Source: Synaphobranchus kaupii (Eukaryota > Chordata > Actinopteri > Anguilliformes > Synaphobranchidae). Taken from it: DNA of 64,000 bases. Below, piece after piece: positions 32,966 through 46,329 of this stretch (position 1 is the stretch's first letter; each line of letters starts with the position of its first letter). The position numbers and the translations under genes are program-made. The stretch spans positions 64,790,849 to 64,854,848 of the forward strand of contig CM056383.1 in assembly GCA_029718625.1 (NCBI GenBank), written 5' to 3'. The notes under the pieces were generated by a model, which saw nothing but the letters and a program-made list of their open reading frames with translations, made no database searches and was not told the DNA's origin.

Positions 32966-35900
32966 GCATTAACTAGGGGAATTAGACAGATCTTTGCTGA
33001 ATATGTAAATGCCTGCATCAACTGCTTATGGCACACACGTACTCATTGCAAGGTGACTTTTGCTGTATAGAAATCTTGTGAAAGATGTTTTTTATTTACT
33101 CATTACTCATAAATATGGTGTTTTTGCCATTGGGTCTAACGTCTTTAATTCAGTCCTTCCAGCAGCAATATGCTAATGCATCCTCCTCAAGTGTTCACCT
33201 GCTAAGGGATCATCAAAGGTCTTTTATAATATGTGTAGCATACACAGGATAAACAGTAGGATATACATTCTCAAGACGGGTCAGATATAGAAAATGGGCA
33301 GATTCTGAAACTGTGGCAGAAAATCACAAGCAATTCGGCAAATGCAGTTTTACTTCAACTGTAGCAGTTTACACAAATCCAATACGGATCAATTGTGTTC
33401 TGTCAGAGTAAATGTACACTTTCATCAGAGTCGATCTAACAGTAAACAGTTGTAGGGATTATGTACAAATCAGGCAGCAGTGAGCAAGATGTCATCACAG
33501 TCCTCACATGGGCAGCACCAGAAATTTAGTTTTCAATAAAATGTATTACATTTTCCAAGATTTTTTAGATGAATCAGTTATATTAATTCGGTATCAACTG
33601 AATACATAATATTGTGATTTTAAGATAATTATTAATGTGTAATTTTATTGATAATTTAATTATGAAGTTAGGTTTTATGACATGTTTAGCATAGGGGTTT
33701 TGGACATCTACCCCCCTATACTGATGAAAATATAGTAATCCCCACTTGAAAATTTGCCAAAACTGTTGATTTGTAGTTAAATGTATCATAATTTTTTTTT
33801 ATTTAGAGCAGTGCACAATTTAGCCATTTGGATAGATTTGGATACACTAATGGACAACAGGGTACACTGCCTATATTTTGCATCATAGACCTTTAGTAGT
33901 TCTGCATATCATCCTCAGATTTTGCACACTTGTTGACATGGAGTTTATGATCCAGGAAATGTATATATTTACCTCCTTCACATATGTAGCTCCCAGTATT
34001 TTGTTGAAAACTTAAAGATTTTTCCAAAGTTTCTTTGCATTTGTGGCACTTTATTTTGACTTAAATTATGAAAATAAACAAATCTAAGTTCGTATTGTAA
34101 AGGGTACACCTGTCTTGTTTCATTTAAGGCCAATTGATGATTGAATGGAAAGTGTGGGGTGGACTGGTGAAGTTGAACTCCTATTGTAGCACAGGTTCAA
34201 GGATAAGATAATTGTGAATTGTACATTTTCCTATGCCTGCAAGCTACTAAGAAATCCCAACAAAAAATGTTAAGTGCATTAAGGTATGGCCTCTGGCACA
34301 AGGTAAGCCTAGCAAACTAATATTGTTCTCTGGGTGAAAGACCGAAACTGTGCTTTATGACAGTGTATGAAAGTGTAATGTTGTTACCTCAGCTACATAT
34401 ATTGAAAATGTTCTTTAAGACATTAACATGCATGTTTGTGCACATGCACAACTGAATATCACACAATATAAAGGACATCGCACACACTTAATTCATTCGA
34501 ATGCTTCTAATAAGAGATTGAATGTATTGTCTAATCTCAATAAAATGTTTTAAACATAATAAAGCCAAAGCATACACTCTCCATACATCATTAAAAAGAC
34601 AAAATTCCTAAAATAGGTCTGTATACCAAATTACTGACTTCCAAATGACAGCAAGTTATAACTAAACTTCCACCAATTTGCTTCACAGAAAATAAAAAAT
34701 GTATATCCTAAAACAATGCTACTCATGTTTTCCTACATTCATTAAAGTGAAACTTGGCCCTGCGTTTCTTCGTCACACCATATGTGGGTGATGATGGGAG
34801 ATGACACCCCCACATGAAACCCGAGACAGGGTGGGGCATCAACATTACTGGCAGAACGATAGTTATTGATGGTTTATTAGCTACCAGCAAACATGCTGGT
34901 CGCATAGCAACGGATGAAATCTGCACTCTGTCACCACTGTGGAAATCTTTTCTATATGTTTATCACTAATATAGCAAGCCAGCTTGTTACCACCGGGTAC
35001 AGGTTACAATTAAATCTGTGTGTAAATCTCCTAGGTTTTGCCTACTACAAGGTTTGTGAGACAAATTGGTTCCCAGAGGAAGAAACGTACATGGTAAAAT
35101 GTGAAAACATGATTGTAACTATGCAGCCTGGTCCTACCTACAGTGACCTCATTTGACATCAAATCTAAGCATCTTCCCTCCACCACCACTTTATTTTTAT
35201 TTTTTTTGCAAATGTGCACACCCTTGAAAACAGCTGAACATGGATATTCCAGATGTATTGCCAAGTTATTAGAAGCAAGGTCCATCGACATATTCACCCT
35301 TTATTGAAGAGTTTAGATGCATCGGTTAAGGTCACTATATTCTATTGCCATTCTGTCATTGCAGTCATCATAGCTGTAACAGACGACATACCCTTCATCA
35401 TCATCATCATCCCTAGCATTGTCATCTTGAAATTAAATGAAAAGTAAAATACAGAACTCAAGGGTATTAGCCAATCCTCAGTCATAAATAGCTTTTTTGA
35501 TTATCATCGTCCTCATCAGGAACCAAAAATTTAAACACTATAGCTGATAACAACATTAAAAGTAATAATTAAAAATTATATAAAAATAGTAAAATCAAAG
35601 TAGTAATGATATTGGAGGAGCAATCACGTGAATCTCGCTGCACTAAATGGAACCCGCTGCATCTGATTTGTGAATGCAGGCGCAAGGCAAGTGTCACAGA
35701 CAGGGAATCTCCTTTCCTTAGTTTCAGTTTTATTATTTAATTTGACAATATTTCAGTTATCCCACATTCACTAGTCACTGGTGGCTTCTGTTGGCTCTCG
35801 GGGGGATGTATGAGTGTCCGATAGAACTTACCTGGTGAGTGTACCCCACGATGAAGAGGAAAAGGAAGTGGCGTTTTGAGAAGGTGGAGAGAAGATGGCG

Positions 35901-36712
35901 CGGAGCTGAAGACGGCTCGCCAAATGGGAACGCCTCGACTCGACGCTCATGAACGCCAACAGAAGCTTCTGGAAACCATTCACTTTGATAACAAAAGACC
36001 TTGAACGAATGACAATGGCTTGGACCAGCGGCTGCGGAACAGCTACAGCGTGAGCAATTGACAAGGGGTAATGACGAACGCAAAACCATTGTTTTCTCAT
36101 TCTAGGACATCGCATTCTGCCCAGCTATAATTACAAAATGAGCTGGAATTCTTAGAGCAAGTGATGATTCCTGATTTTATTAAATTAACGAAATCAATAA
36201 TTTCATAACTTCCGTAACACCCATGTTACCGCTAGGGGGCATTTGGTAGAGAGAGGTAAAATAATCAGGACATTTCTTGCAGTGGTAAGTTGACGGAGAG
36301 CTGACGGAGAGTCCCCATGGCTGTCAGGTTCCCCGGACAGAGAATAGTCTGGTATTGCTAGACCTCAGAGAATGGGGTTGGGTTTAGTGGCTGAGGAGAT
36401 TTGGCAGATATATAGCACTCTTTTCAGAAATACAGCGCATAAACCAAGCAAATAAATTTCATAGCCAGTGAATGCTGGGCTAGGACTGAAATTATGATTT
36501 TTCAAGTTTTTTACGGTAATAGGCCGTACTGTTCCGTACATAACTTGCTTTATTATTAAATAACTCTCAATTTCAGCTTTATATAAAAAACATTTATTTG
36601 GAAATAATTCAGCAACAACCAATGTAGCAGGAATTGTCCAATTCTGGACTAATACAGTCAAAATTACTTGAGGAAATCCTTAAACGTATGAACATTTAAT
36701 TAAGTTAACCCA
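32966..36712. other. Long gene-free region
   Basis: At 34091-34150 a short repeat (GTATTGTAAAGGGTACACCT, TTGTTTCATTTAAGGCC) recurs at 37865-37925. A (CAT)n run lies at about 35396-35411. 35760-36115 is more GC-rich, with overlapping 95- and 104-codon minus frames that have no domain. No other feature supported. Confidence 0.4.
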
Positions 36713-36716
36713 TTAA

Positions 36717-37600
36717 CCCCTTCGTGCAGATCCCCTAGTGGCCATGGCTCCAAGATTTTGCTGAACTCCGATATTAATTTCTCCTGCATCCAAACTAGGA
36801 GCGGAAACAACATTCTGTGTCACTATTGTGGCGTAGCAAGCGTAAGCAAGCAACCCTCCACCAAGTCTCGCCTGCAACTATACCTACCATGCGTGACACA
36901 GTGGACAATAGCGTCTATGTGTGAGTTCATAAAAATATTTTTTCACCACCAAAAATGCGTACTCCATCATAGCAACAAGATAAACCGAAAATAGCACGAT
37001 CGTATGCCAAAAACGCTGTGAAAAGCCCTGCCCACTCAAATGCTAAATAAAAATGTGAAATTCTTGTGTAATTATACCACGTTATTCTAGAGATGTACCT
37101 TTCAAAATTCGGTGGTCATTTATTGTCTGGGACAATTCATTTGAGAAAAACACAACACTTTATAACGCTATTACACTATCTGAAATGTCGACGTGTAATA
37201 CCCCCACGCTCTGCAAACCTGTCTCATTCATTCCAGTTAATTCTGGTTTCATTAACGACTCTTTTATCCAATATAGGACATTATAACCTTAGCACCGCTG
37301 TTTGCAATGGCTTAGTGGATGTTTTGAACAATAACTTTCAGCTGAGCGTAACAGAATTTCTAGTTTTATTAGTTTCAGTTTACACAAAAAACTTAGAAAG
37401 TACATTCCCTCGCCGAGGTGTAATAGTTGTTTCCTGTCATTTTCACAAGTTTTTACTAATTTACTAACTCGTCAGCATGGCAAGAGAAAATCCTTGCCTG
37501 CTTACATGGATTTTGGGAGTGGGTCAGAAGAAGAACCATAGTTACCAAGATACCATAGGGATATGCATGAGGGATATTTTTCTCCTCGATATGTATTACT
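36717..37600 (+). mobile_element. piggyBac-like element, left part
   Basis: Starts CCCCTTCGTGCAGATCCCCT directly after TTAA (36713-36716). The same end, CCCCTTTGCGCAGATG after TTAA, occurs at 57859. Internal segments recur at 52084-52380 (TTTCAAAATTCGGTGGTCAT, CATTTATTGTCTGG) and 57960-58200 (GTGGACAATAGCATCTATG). A TTAA target and CCC-starting ends fit piggyBac. A possible transposase start lies at 37477. No right terminal repeat found; a LINE follows. Confidence 0.5.
37477..37590 (+). pseudogene. Possible piggyBac transposase N-terminus
   Basis: An ATG at 37477 (MAREN) followed by a frame change reads LPAYMDFGSGSEEEP, a stop, then LPRYHRDMHEGYFSPRY. Many piggyBac transposases open with a short basic start and then a Ser/Glu-rich acidic stretch like this, and it lies 760 bp inside a TTAA-flanked CCCC end. 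The DDD catalytic core is not present. Confidence 0.35.
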
Positions 37601-37934
37601 GCTTGTGACATTTCAAATATTACATTAGTTTTTCACTCCGCCGGTGTTGTGCCATATGTTTAATATTGTTATTTTCACATTTTGAGTGCATTTCACATAC
37701 TGTAGTGTAAGCATTAATAGGTGGCTCAGTCATGCTTTATGTTTGATTTGCCCTTAAGCTAGGACATTTGCCAGCATTTTCCTGATGGTGGTATATTACA
37801 ATTAATATTGTAATCTTATTGTACATAATATACACTTTATATTGACCTAAGTAATACAATAATGAAAGTTTATATTGTAAATGGTACAACTGTTTTGTTT
37901 CATTTAAGCCATTTATCAATTTTCTGTGATTCAA

Positions 37935-39701
37935 TTTTACCACAGTGCTCAAAAATTATTGAAAAGCTCTTTAATGTCAGATTAGATAAGTTTATTGATA
38001 AGCACAAACTGCTATGTGACAGCCAATACGGGTTCAGAAAAAAACATTCAACAGCACTGGCCCTAACAGAATCCATAGAATTTATCAAGGACGCGTTAGA
38101 CCGGAAATTATACACTATAGGCATCTTCATTGACCTGAAAAAAGCTTTTGACACGATAAACCACAGCATATTGATTGAAAAATTGTACAGATATGGAGTT
38201 AGAGGAATCGCATTACAATGGATAAAGAGTTACCTATCAAATAGAGTTCAATTTGTTCAGATAGGGGACAGCATATCAACATGCCTGGACATCACATGTG
38301 GGGTCACGCAGGGTTCAGTCTTAGGACCAAAATTATTTATACTATATATTAATGACATAGTCAAAGTATCTGACGTCCTAAAATTAATTTTATTCGCGGA
38401 CGACACAAACATCCTCTGCTCTGGAATTGATCTTAATCAAATGGTCAAATTAGTTAACAATGAAATGTCAAAGCTTCACACGTGGTTTAATATTAATAAA
38501 TTATCACTAAACCTTTCAAAGACAAAATTCATATTATTCGGGAAAAGAGGCCTGAAGGAAAACATAAACTTAAAGGTCAATGCTACCAACATTGAACGAG
38601 TGAACGAACACAAGATTCTGGGGGTTACGGTAGATTGCCTCCTGACATGGAAACCACATGTGAAGCTAGTTCAATGTAAGTTGGCCAAAAGCGTGTCTAT
38701 TTTGTGGAAAATGCAGAAATTACTCAATCAACATTCACTTAAGACAATTTACTCGGCACTCATAACACCCCACCTTCATTACTGTGTCGAAGTGTGGGGT
38801 CACACTTATAAAGACACTACAGAGCCGCTGTTTAAACTCCAAAAAAGGGCACTGAGAGTTGTATATTGTGTCCCATATAGAGATCACACTAATGATTTGT
38901 TCATTAAGGCAAAGTTTCTCAAGTGGCATGACATAATTAAGTATAATACATTACAAATATTATTTTTAGCCTCCAAAAGTATTTTACCAGTAAATATACA
39001 GGATTTGTTTTTAAAGAGAGATAACATACACAACTTGAGAGGAAACATGATTTATAAACAAAAATCGATAAAGTCTACACTCAGAGGTCATTCTGTATCT
39101 ATTGTGGGGGTTAAGCTTTGGAACAGTTTACATGATGAGATTAAATCGTCTACGAATTTGAAGGTCTTCAAGAGTAGGATAAAATATAAGATGGTAGAAA
39201 ACTACCAAATATAAACAATAGTGGGTTATCAAGAAATGAAAACAATGTCACGATGTGCAAAAAACATTGTAAGCGGTTTCATCATAAAAACGAAGAAATG
39301 GACACAATTATTTGGACATTATCTGAACAATATTCTGGACTGTTTGCTGTTGAAATGAAACAAATTGTTTTGACTAATGTATGACATGTACATTTAAATC
39401 CGACTTATTTGGACTTTAATATTAGGTTTATTTTATTTTAGCTTATTTTTTCTTTCTCGGTCTGTTTTGTTATAAAGAAAATTCAGCTATGCTGTTGTGA
39501 TACGAAAAAATCTGTTTTAAACAAATGTATAATGTGAACATTTAAATTTGAGTTGGGAATTGGGGCGGGACTTTTGATAAGCAGGCTGCTTTTTCCCGTA
39601 TCCCTTTTCGGCAGGTACTGTGTTTGTTCAGGGCATATTATAGAAATTGTGATGAAGTGTGACTATATGCGTGCCGAAATAAATAAATAAATAAAAATAA
39701 A
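37935..39701 (+). mobile_element. 5'-truncated non-LTR retrotransposon with long open RT frame
   Basis: The open frame 37862-39214 (450 codons) enters LINE sequence at about residue 24 (SILPQCSKIIEKLF) and continues to a natural stop with no frameshift. Landmarks: QYGFRKKHST (residues 55-64), FIDLKKAFD with the first catalytic Asp at 91, GVTQGSVLGPKLFILYINDI (147-166), LILFADDTN with the catalytic DD pair at 180-181, and a C-terminal region with LYTPHLHY-type and GHSVSIVGVKLWNSL motifs. The family is jockey/CR1/L2-group. Missing: endonuclease and the first RT fingers. The 3' untranslated region ends in (AAAT)n at 39675-39701, the tail expected for target-primed insertion. Confidence 0.88.
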
Positions 39702-41104
39702 TGCTTACACCTGGAGTTATAAAGCCTTAAATAGAACACCCCCTAAATAGGTGAGAATTTACCAAATTTGGCATAGTTGTGTCCAACTATCTCTCAAGCA
39801 AGAGCTGTTTTCACCATTATACATCACCAATCATTGGTATTATTCTGTTTAATAGGTAAAATAATGTGTTTTATTAGAAGTTTGAACATTGACAGGATCA
39901 ATCAAAACATTTTGAATGTTGGCCGCCATATTGGCAAGCACTCCAGGGATTCTAGTGTTCTGGAACACTCTGGCATTGCAAAATCTTTGCAATTATGCGC
40001 AATTTTTATTTTTAAAAATATGCAACTGGCTTCACTAATTGTCAAACGCATGTTTTCATATTCAAATTCCTTGCTATTACAAAGTTTTTCTCAGTCATCT
40101 GAGCTAAAATGTAAGGCTGCCGATGTCGCATTTATGAATCAGACTGAGGCCAAGGGGCATTTGCTGAAGTGTGTCTGTATTTCAGTATGACATTCATAGT
40201 GTTGCAGGAGTAGGACCAGCATCTCTTGGGTCAATACCTTGAGATTTTACAGTGTCTTATTTTATTTTCTCAGTTACTTTTGCATGTCAGAGGAGGCTTT
40301 CTGTAAGGTGGGGGTCTTGGATTTCAGAGGAGGAACTCAATTTCAAGTACAACATTTGGGATGTTTTCTTTCTATGCCCAAACTGCCTTTTTCCAGACCA
40401 GGCATTCTGTACATTCCCCAGATGTGTACCTGAGGTTTTTTAAGCTGTTGACTTTTACACCATCACCACAGAGGCCCAGTGCCTCAGTTCTAAATAGTCA
40501 GCCGCTAAATACAATCAGCTGCTCTGTGCTTTGGGGCCAAGTATGCAGTCTGGAATCCGTAAGCAGTTCAGGACTGTGTTGTTGCTTTTGAATAGGCCAT
40601 CATAGGTTAAAACAAAAGTACTCCACTCAAGTAATTTCCGAGGTTTTGTTCACTTACTGATGATCGTCACATGGAAAATAACTTCAAAGCTGGAGTACGA
40701 AACTTTGTCAACTGTCACATTTGTTGTCAAAATATGTCAAAGTCACAACCCCCCTTGGCCCTGCCCACAGAGGAAGAGACACAACCCCACTGCTTCCACA
40801 GACAACGTCCTGAACGCGCATCCGAGTTTTCTAGATACGATTGCAGGATTACAGACTGGTTTAGCTAACATTACAGTAAAATTGTCAGCTACAAGAGTCC
40901 AGGTAAAACAACATAATATTTTCTGTTGCAGAGTTGTCGCATCACGCTGTGTGTAATGTTAGTCTGAACCAGGCATTATCTGTCTACAGCTGGCATGTGT
41001 GGCTATAGTGGAGTAGCTGGTTCTAGCTAACGTGACCTATATGACAGATAACTTTAGAAAACATTTCCTTCTTCCAAAAACTAGCCGAGCATACCTTGAG
41101 GCTG
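39702..41104. other. Gene-free sequence
   Basis: The plus frame 39777-40190 (137 codons) has no recognisable domain. Shorter overlapping frames at 40239-40956 shadow each other. No terminal repeats identified. Confidence 0.4.
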
Positions 41105-41225
41105 CAAGACTTTAAGACTTAATTGTGGTTATTTCTGTGGGAAACCCTGAAAAGTGGCAAACTCTCTGTGCTGTAGGCTATAGGTATGTGCCATGCCCCA
41201 CCAAGCAGTAACTTGGCGGATGGCA
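41105..41225 (-). repeat. Dispersed repeat B, copy 2
   Basis: Reverse-complement match to 10938-11060 (GGAAACCCTGAAAA, GGCAAACTCTCTGTGCTGTA, TGCCATGCC, CAAGCAGTAACTTGGCGG). Confidence 0.7.
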
Positions 41226-43263
41226 AGCAAGCAAGTAAGCATTTGTCAAATTTAACATACAACCAGATGATACATTTGAATATAATCTTCTGATAATATC
41301 CATTTTCAAATGTGATACATTTGAATACAAACAACGCATCTACCGCCTCTTCTGCAAATTAATCTACGTTAGTATGGTACCCACTTCAATGTTTTTGTTC
41401 ACAATCAGTTGAAAATCTAAATGAAAGTGGGGTGGATTTATGATAAATTACTACAGGTGGTCATCAAAAAAAACCCATCTTCAATTACTTTTTCTGAAGT
41501 TAAATGTTACTGGAATATGACAGGGATCCCCAGGACTGATAATAAATGGGCAATGCAGCAATCTTCTTCACTTCACTTCTTTGTGAAATCCCCACGTACT
41601 GCCATACGCATACGCTATCATTTTAAATGAAGAATAGATGCCTTAAGTGCTTGTCAAAAACCAGAATGACAATCATAGATGGTCTCTGTGTAAGCAGAGA
41701 GTAATGGTGCCACTTGAATTTAAAATCAACTCACATTGATGCTGTTAATTTGTTTGATTTCCAAAGGTTCATGCTATGATACATTAAGAACTCATTTTCG
41801 GATTTAAAAAATCATTTTAACATTTCGCCTAGCACTTGACCACTTGAGTTAAAATATGGCCCAAAAACCGATACCAACTAATCCTTAACAAATGAAGGAA
41901 CTGTGACTGGCAGAGCATTGTCAAGTTAAAAATACCTCCATTTTACATTTACAGTCCTTTTGATTAAATATGCAAATGTACAAGAAGATACATGACTACA
42001 CTTTCTTTAGCTATGCTTAGTTGACAGAAGACAAAAACAAGGCCTAAGGAGACCTAGCTCTTTTTTGATATCTTTCAGATTTGTTGTCAGTGTAGTCCTC
42101 TCCACATGGTGATGCTAGCAGACTACTGAGTGCACAGCTGCCTTCTCTCCTTTCTCATAATGCGAGATGACAGGAGCTGTTAAGGTAAATTAAATAGAAT
42201 TAAGAGAAAAATAGCTTCACTCACCTCTGTCATTTGTCGTATCTCAACCCGTCTCCTGACATACTTGTCCTAAGATCTGCTGAGATGGGTCTCTCGGCCC
42301 GCTGGGCCTTGTGGTGATTCAGGCTCACCGCGTAGCTTTTCAGTCACCACGTCCACAGTCATACCATCCGACAAATTAGTTTATTTCAGCTGCATATGCA
42401 TCTTAAACAAAAAAAACAAAAACAACTCCCATTTACTCAAAAGACAAGAAGCATGAGTTGAAGCTATACAAATCTCTTTATAATTGTGGAAGTGGTGAAT
42501 ATAGTTCACTTTGGTTCCAGTTGATTTGAGCAAATTAACAGTACAATAATTATCTGCAATCGGAAAAAGAATCACTGACAGTAACCATCAATTTTGTGAA
42601 TAATGATGTCCATTGATATTACTGACTGATATTACTTGTATGTTTTGGCCTTTTGTTTGGGAAGCTTTTGTAATTGAAGAAGACCTGAATAGAATCTTAA
42701 ATGTTTAAATGACAGATGTGTGTGGTAAGACTCTTTTAATACTGGATTGGCATAAAATGAAGAAACTGTCTTAATGATAAAAGCTTCCCTTTTCATATTT
42801 GCAATCTGTGCAATATTTCTTTAACATTGTTACATCTGAAAACAGTTAAATATTTCCTCAAACAATTCAGGTTTATTTGGCTTTCCCACTAGTTCTGAAA
42901 AGCCCCAATGGGGCAGGGTCTGAAATGGGCGGGTTCAGACGTCAGACCCGAACCATAGGAGTGCGAGGCGGGATCCACAGGAAATGTCAGATCCAATCAA
43001 AATTCTTTGGGGGCTGCGTTGGATGATACAACTGTAGTGGACTGCTTAGCTGTGGCCATAGATATAAAAACCTAGATACCTCATTTGCCCTGTTCAGATG
43101 AACAAAGTGACTGTGACACCCATAGACCACATTAGGGCGGTTAGAATACCGCTAACTGTTGTTCCATGTTACCTACATTGGAGTTACTCAGTAATAACCT
43201 GTTGTTACCAAATTAGTTACAATTTAACTACACATGTATAGGTGCAACTTAATGTAAAGTGTT
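41226..43263. other. Gene-free, mostly unique sequence
   Basis: The 42050-42370 stretch is complex and moderately GC-rich. No coding domain or recognised repeat. Around 42900-43060, GGGGCAGGGTCTGAAATGGG may belong to an unrecognised repeat. Confidence 0.4.
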
Positions 43264-43500
43264 ACCCGTTATTCTTTAGATAAATGCAGGGGTGCCAATA
43301 AATGTGGCACACATGGTTTTGTTAAAAATAATTATTTCTTGATGAGGCATTTTTTTTTCTCATAATAAATTTACTTCAATTAAAGGTTGGATTTTTCTCA
43401 TTTTTTCAGTATCAGATTAAGCTAATTCACCAAACAATGAATTTTTTATAACCCTTTTTACTAATCTTTACCAGGGGTGCCAATAATAGTGGAGGGCACT
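43264..43500 (-). mobile_element. Half copy of the palindromic Tc1/mariner-type element
   Basis: GCAGGGGTGCCAATAAATGT to ATAGTGGAGGGCACTG with TA at 43501-43502. It corresponds to the right outer arm of the 14241-15380 element and is better preserved in the TTCAATTAAAGGTTGGATTT part. The core and left arm are missing. Confidence 0.85.
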
Positions 43501-43502
43501 GT

Positions 43503-46329
43503 ATATATATATATATATATATTTATTTACTGGTCAAAATATTATGTTGTATATAACTTGTTCAGAAAATGTGATATTTTTTTTCTTTATATTGATTACA
43601 AAAAAAAAAGTGAAAGCAAGAACATGTCAACCAGTAAAGGATTTGCTGTTTGATTGCTCAGGGACTATATTTATATTAATTCGATATAAATATATAACCA
43701 AAAAAAAAGGTGAGACAAGGAGCATAATGTGTTTACATATTGTTTACAAGAGAGAGCTTTGTGTATCTCTTGTGGAATCAATGACAGACATAATGGAAAT
43801 GCTTTGTATGAGCTGGAAGAGGTGGGTTGACAGAGAAAAATTGGCAGTTGATAAGCAACTTTAATTGATTTATTCTTCTAACATTTGTTGTAAAATAATT
43901 TTCTGAATGACAATACATTTTTACCAAGTGATATAAAGGTAACAGCCTGCATTCTATATCAGTGTACTATTTCCTTAAGTATTACTTAATTCTACTAAAA
44001 AATATTATTCTTTAAATAAGTATGTACATATTGTTTTTTTTTTTACGACCTTTTTTTTTAAGGAGCTCAACATGCAATTGTCACCTGGGGTTCAATTAAT
44101 GCAGAATTCAGAGAGGATTGTTTGCACATCTCACATCAAATTTGCTTAACCTTCCTGTCTCCCCAATGATAAATATATAAAAATGAATCCCATCTGTTGG
44201 GAGGAAGTTTTACTTTCCTGCTCAGACACTTCCATTTTTATCTCCCGTGATAGCACTTTATTCCCTGTGTGTATAGCTTTGCCACCAATTACCTTCTTGC
44301 CCTCCTTCTGTGGTGATTAATGTCCCTTTTATGCAGCTGATGAGTCATTTCATCAGGATCTTTATGTGGCCAAAATAACCCAAAGAGGATATTAATAGTT
44401 TCACGTCTGCTCACAAGCCGTACACTTGGAGGTGCTTAGATTTTTGCCTGTAATTAGTCTTTTTGAGTTTAATTTCAACATAACAATCTGCAATCCAAAT
44501 GAATTGTTAGTGGCTTTGCACATTTTGCCCAGACAGTCTTGATGTGTGGCTGGGTGTCATAGCAATCCTCAGTAGTGTGACGGTCAATGCTTTTTGGAGA
44601 CCAAGGTACTCAATTCAATTTGTAGCATTTTCTATTGTCAGTAAAGAATAACTAAAATGAATACTGATAAATAAAATAGAATAGAATAACTTTTATTTTC
44701 CCATTAGGGAACTTCAGTTGTAGCCACCAGCAACAACAAAAAAGACATAGACAGTGGGGCAGACCCACAACACACAAACAAACATATCAAATAAAGACAT
44801 TCAGTAGAATCATTGCATAAATCAAACTAATTAAGTGAATTAAAGTGGAATACAGCCATGATTAAAAATATCCCCCGCTGTCCCGAGATGTTCGGTGTCA
44901 TTAAGCAGTCCAACACACAAACTCCGCCTCCACGACTTTCCTCCATACACGCAGTGTTGCCGTCTCTGTACACTGTTGAAACGGAGCACCGAACTGCGTC
45001 AACCTTCCCGGTCGTCGCCTCACTCCTCCCCCGCATTATCTTCTCCTTCCCTTCCCTGGTTGCCTTTTTAAGATTGCCTGCACTCCCGGATCAGTCCCGA
45101 CATCTTCAACTCCGGTGAAGAGCGATGGTAAACTTTGTTGCTGCAGAATGAAAAATCCAAAAATTAAAAACGAATAAGCTGAATGTTTTACAGTACATTA
45201 TAACAACGGCTGAAGGTGAGAAGGTTGTGCTGTAATGCTTTTGAAGGCCAGCTGACATACGATAAATATGGATCATCACTCGTCCATTCCTTTCCTGCTC
45301 TTTTAAAAATGAATTTGTGTTGGCAGTGCAGGGATAAGAAAACACCTCCAGACCCTCTTTCCCAGCAGGGAGAATGTTTAAATATTTAAAGATAAAGTGT
45401 GATCAATACTATGGTGGTGTGATTAATGATTCATAATGCATGCTTTGCTGATAGAGGAAGGAAAGATTGTAGTTTTCTTCTTTATTTATCTGTTGATCAT
45501 TAGGGGGGAAATGTTTTGCCCAAGGACATGTTCTTTTGACACTTCACTCTGTTGGACTATTTATGTATTGTTTTATGATGAAAATGTGCTTTTCATATCT
45601 CAGTATTGCTGTTCAGATGATGGCTCTAAAAGAGCATGGAGGTTCTCTTATTTTGGCATCCCATACAAAGGCTAATTCCCTGTTTCTTGTTACAATTAAG
45701 ATGTTAATTGTAACAATGTCTTTAGCTTGAAATGCACTCTAATTACCTTTAAGTGTTGTGCCCACCACATACAGTGATTATCATGCAGCTGATGGGTGCT
45801 TTCTAAGCAAAGACAAATGATGAACAAGGCACGTGGCTTTTAAGTAAGTATTGAAAGTGTTATAGTGAGGTTAAACTGAATGGAATAATTTAATCAGTGA
45901 AAAAAGTTCCACCCGCCTATGGACACACCAGGCAACCGAGCCAGGACGTTGAGGCTACCTGCCACGTCAACACTATTGCTCCGCTGCCTGAGATATCTTG
46001 TCTTTTGTTAATCCTATTTTTTTATGATTCCTAAAACTGCACAAGGATTGTGTTGTGTGATTTTTTTCTTAGTTTATTCTCTTATTCTTTTACTATTCTC
46101 TTATAATTGAAAAGCTGTGGCTTTCCGTCTTTTAGGTTATTATCGTTTTTAATGCTACTTTTACGCGTCGATACCAAACTCCTCTCTCTTGGATCTCCAC
46201 CTGAAACTTCACCTGGATCCGTAAGCTGTCGGCAGAGGCCCTGCCCTCTCACCTGGATTCGTAACCTGCTCCTCTCCTGTGACCGGTCAGTGTTCAGCTT
46301 AAGGAGTCTCTATACACAAATGCTATTCT
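43503..46329. other. Gene-free region with one possible LINE tail
   Basis: Starts with a short (TA)n. 44090-44600 is complex, repeat-free and contains many TAAT-core sites. At 44675-44800 AATAGAATAACTTTTATTTT, CCCATTAGGGAACTTCAG and a CAACAACAAAAAAG tract resemble a fish LINE 3' end. The 105-codon-class frames (43544-43864, 46107-46385) have no domain. Confidence 0.4.

Noticed and set aside
35775..36115. Host exon on the minus strand
   Set aside because: Two overlapping frames of similar length compete, there is no domain, and no convincing splice sites frame them.
39777..40190. 137-codon plus-strand frame after the LINE
   Set aside because: Not contiguous with LINE coding sequence and shows no domain.
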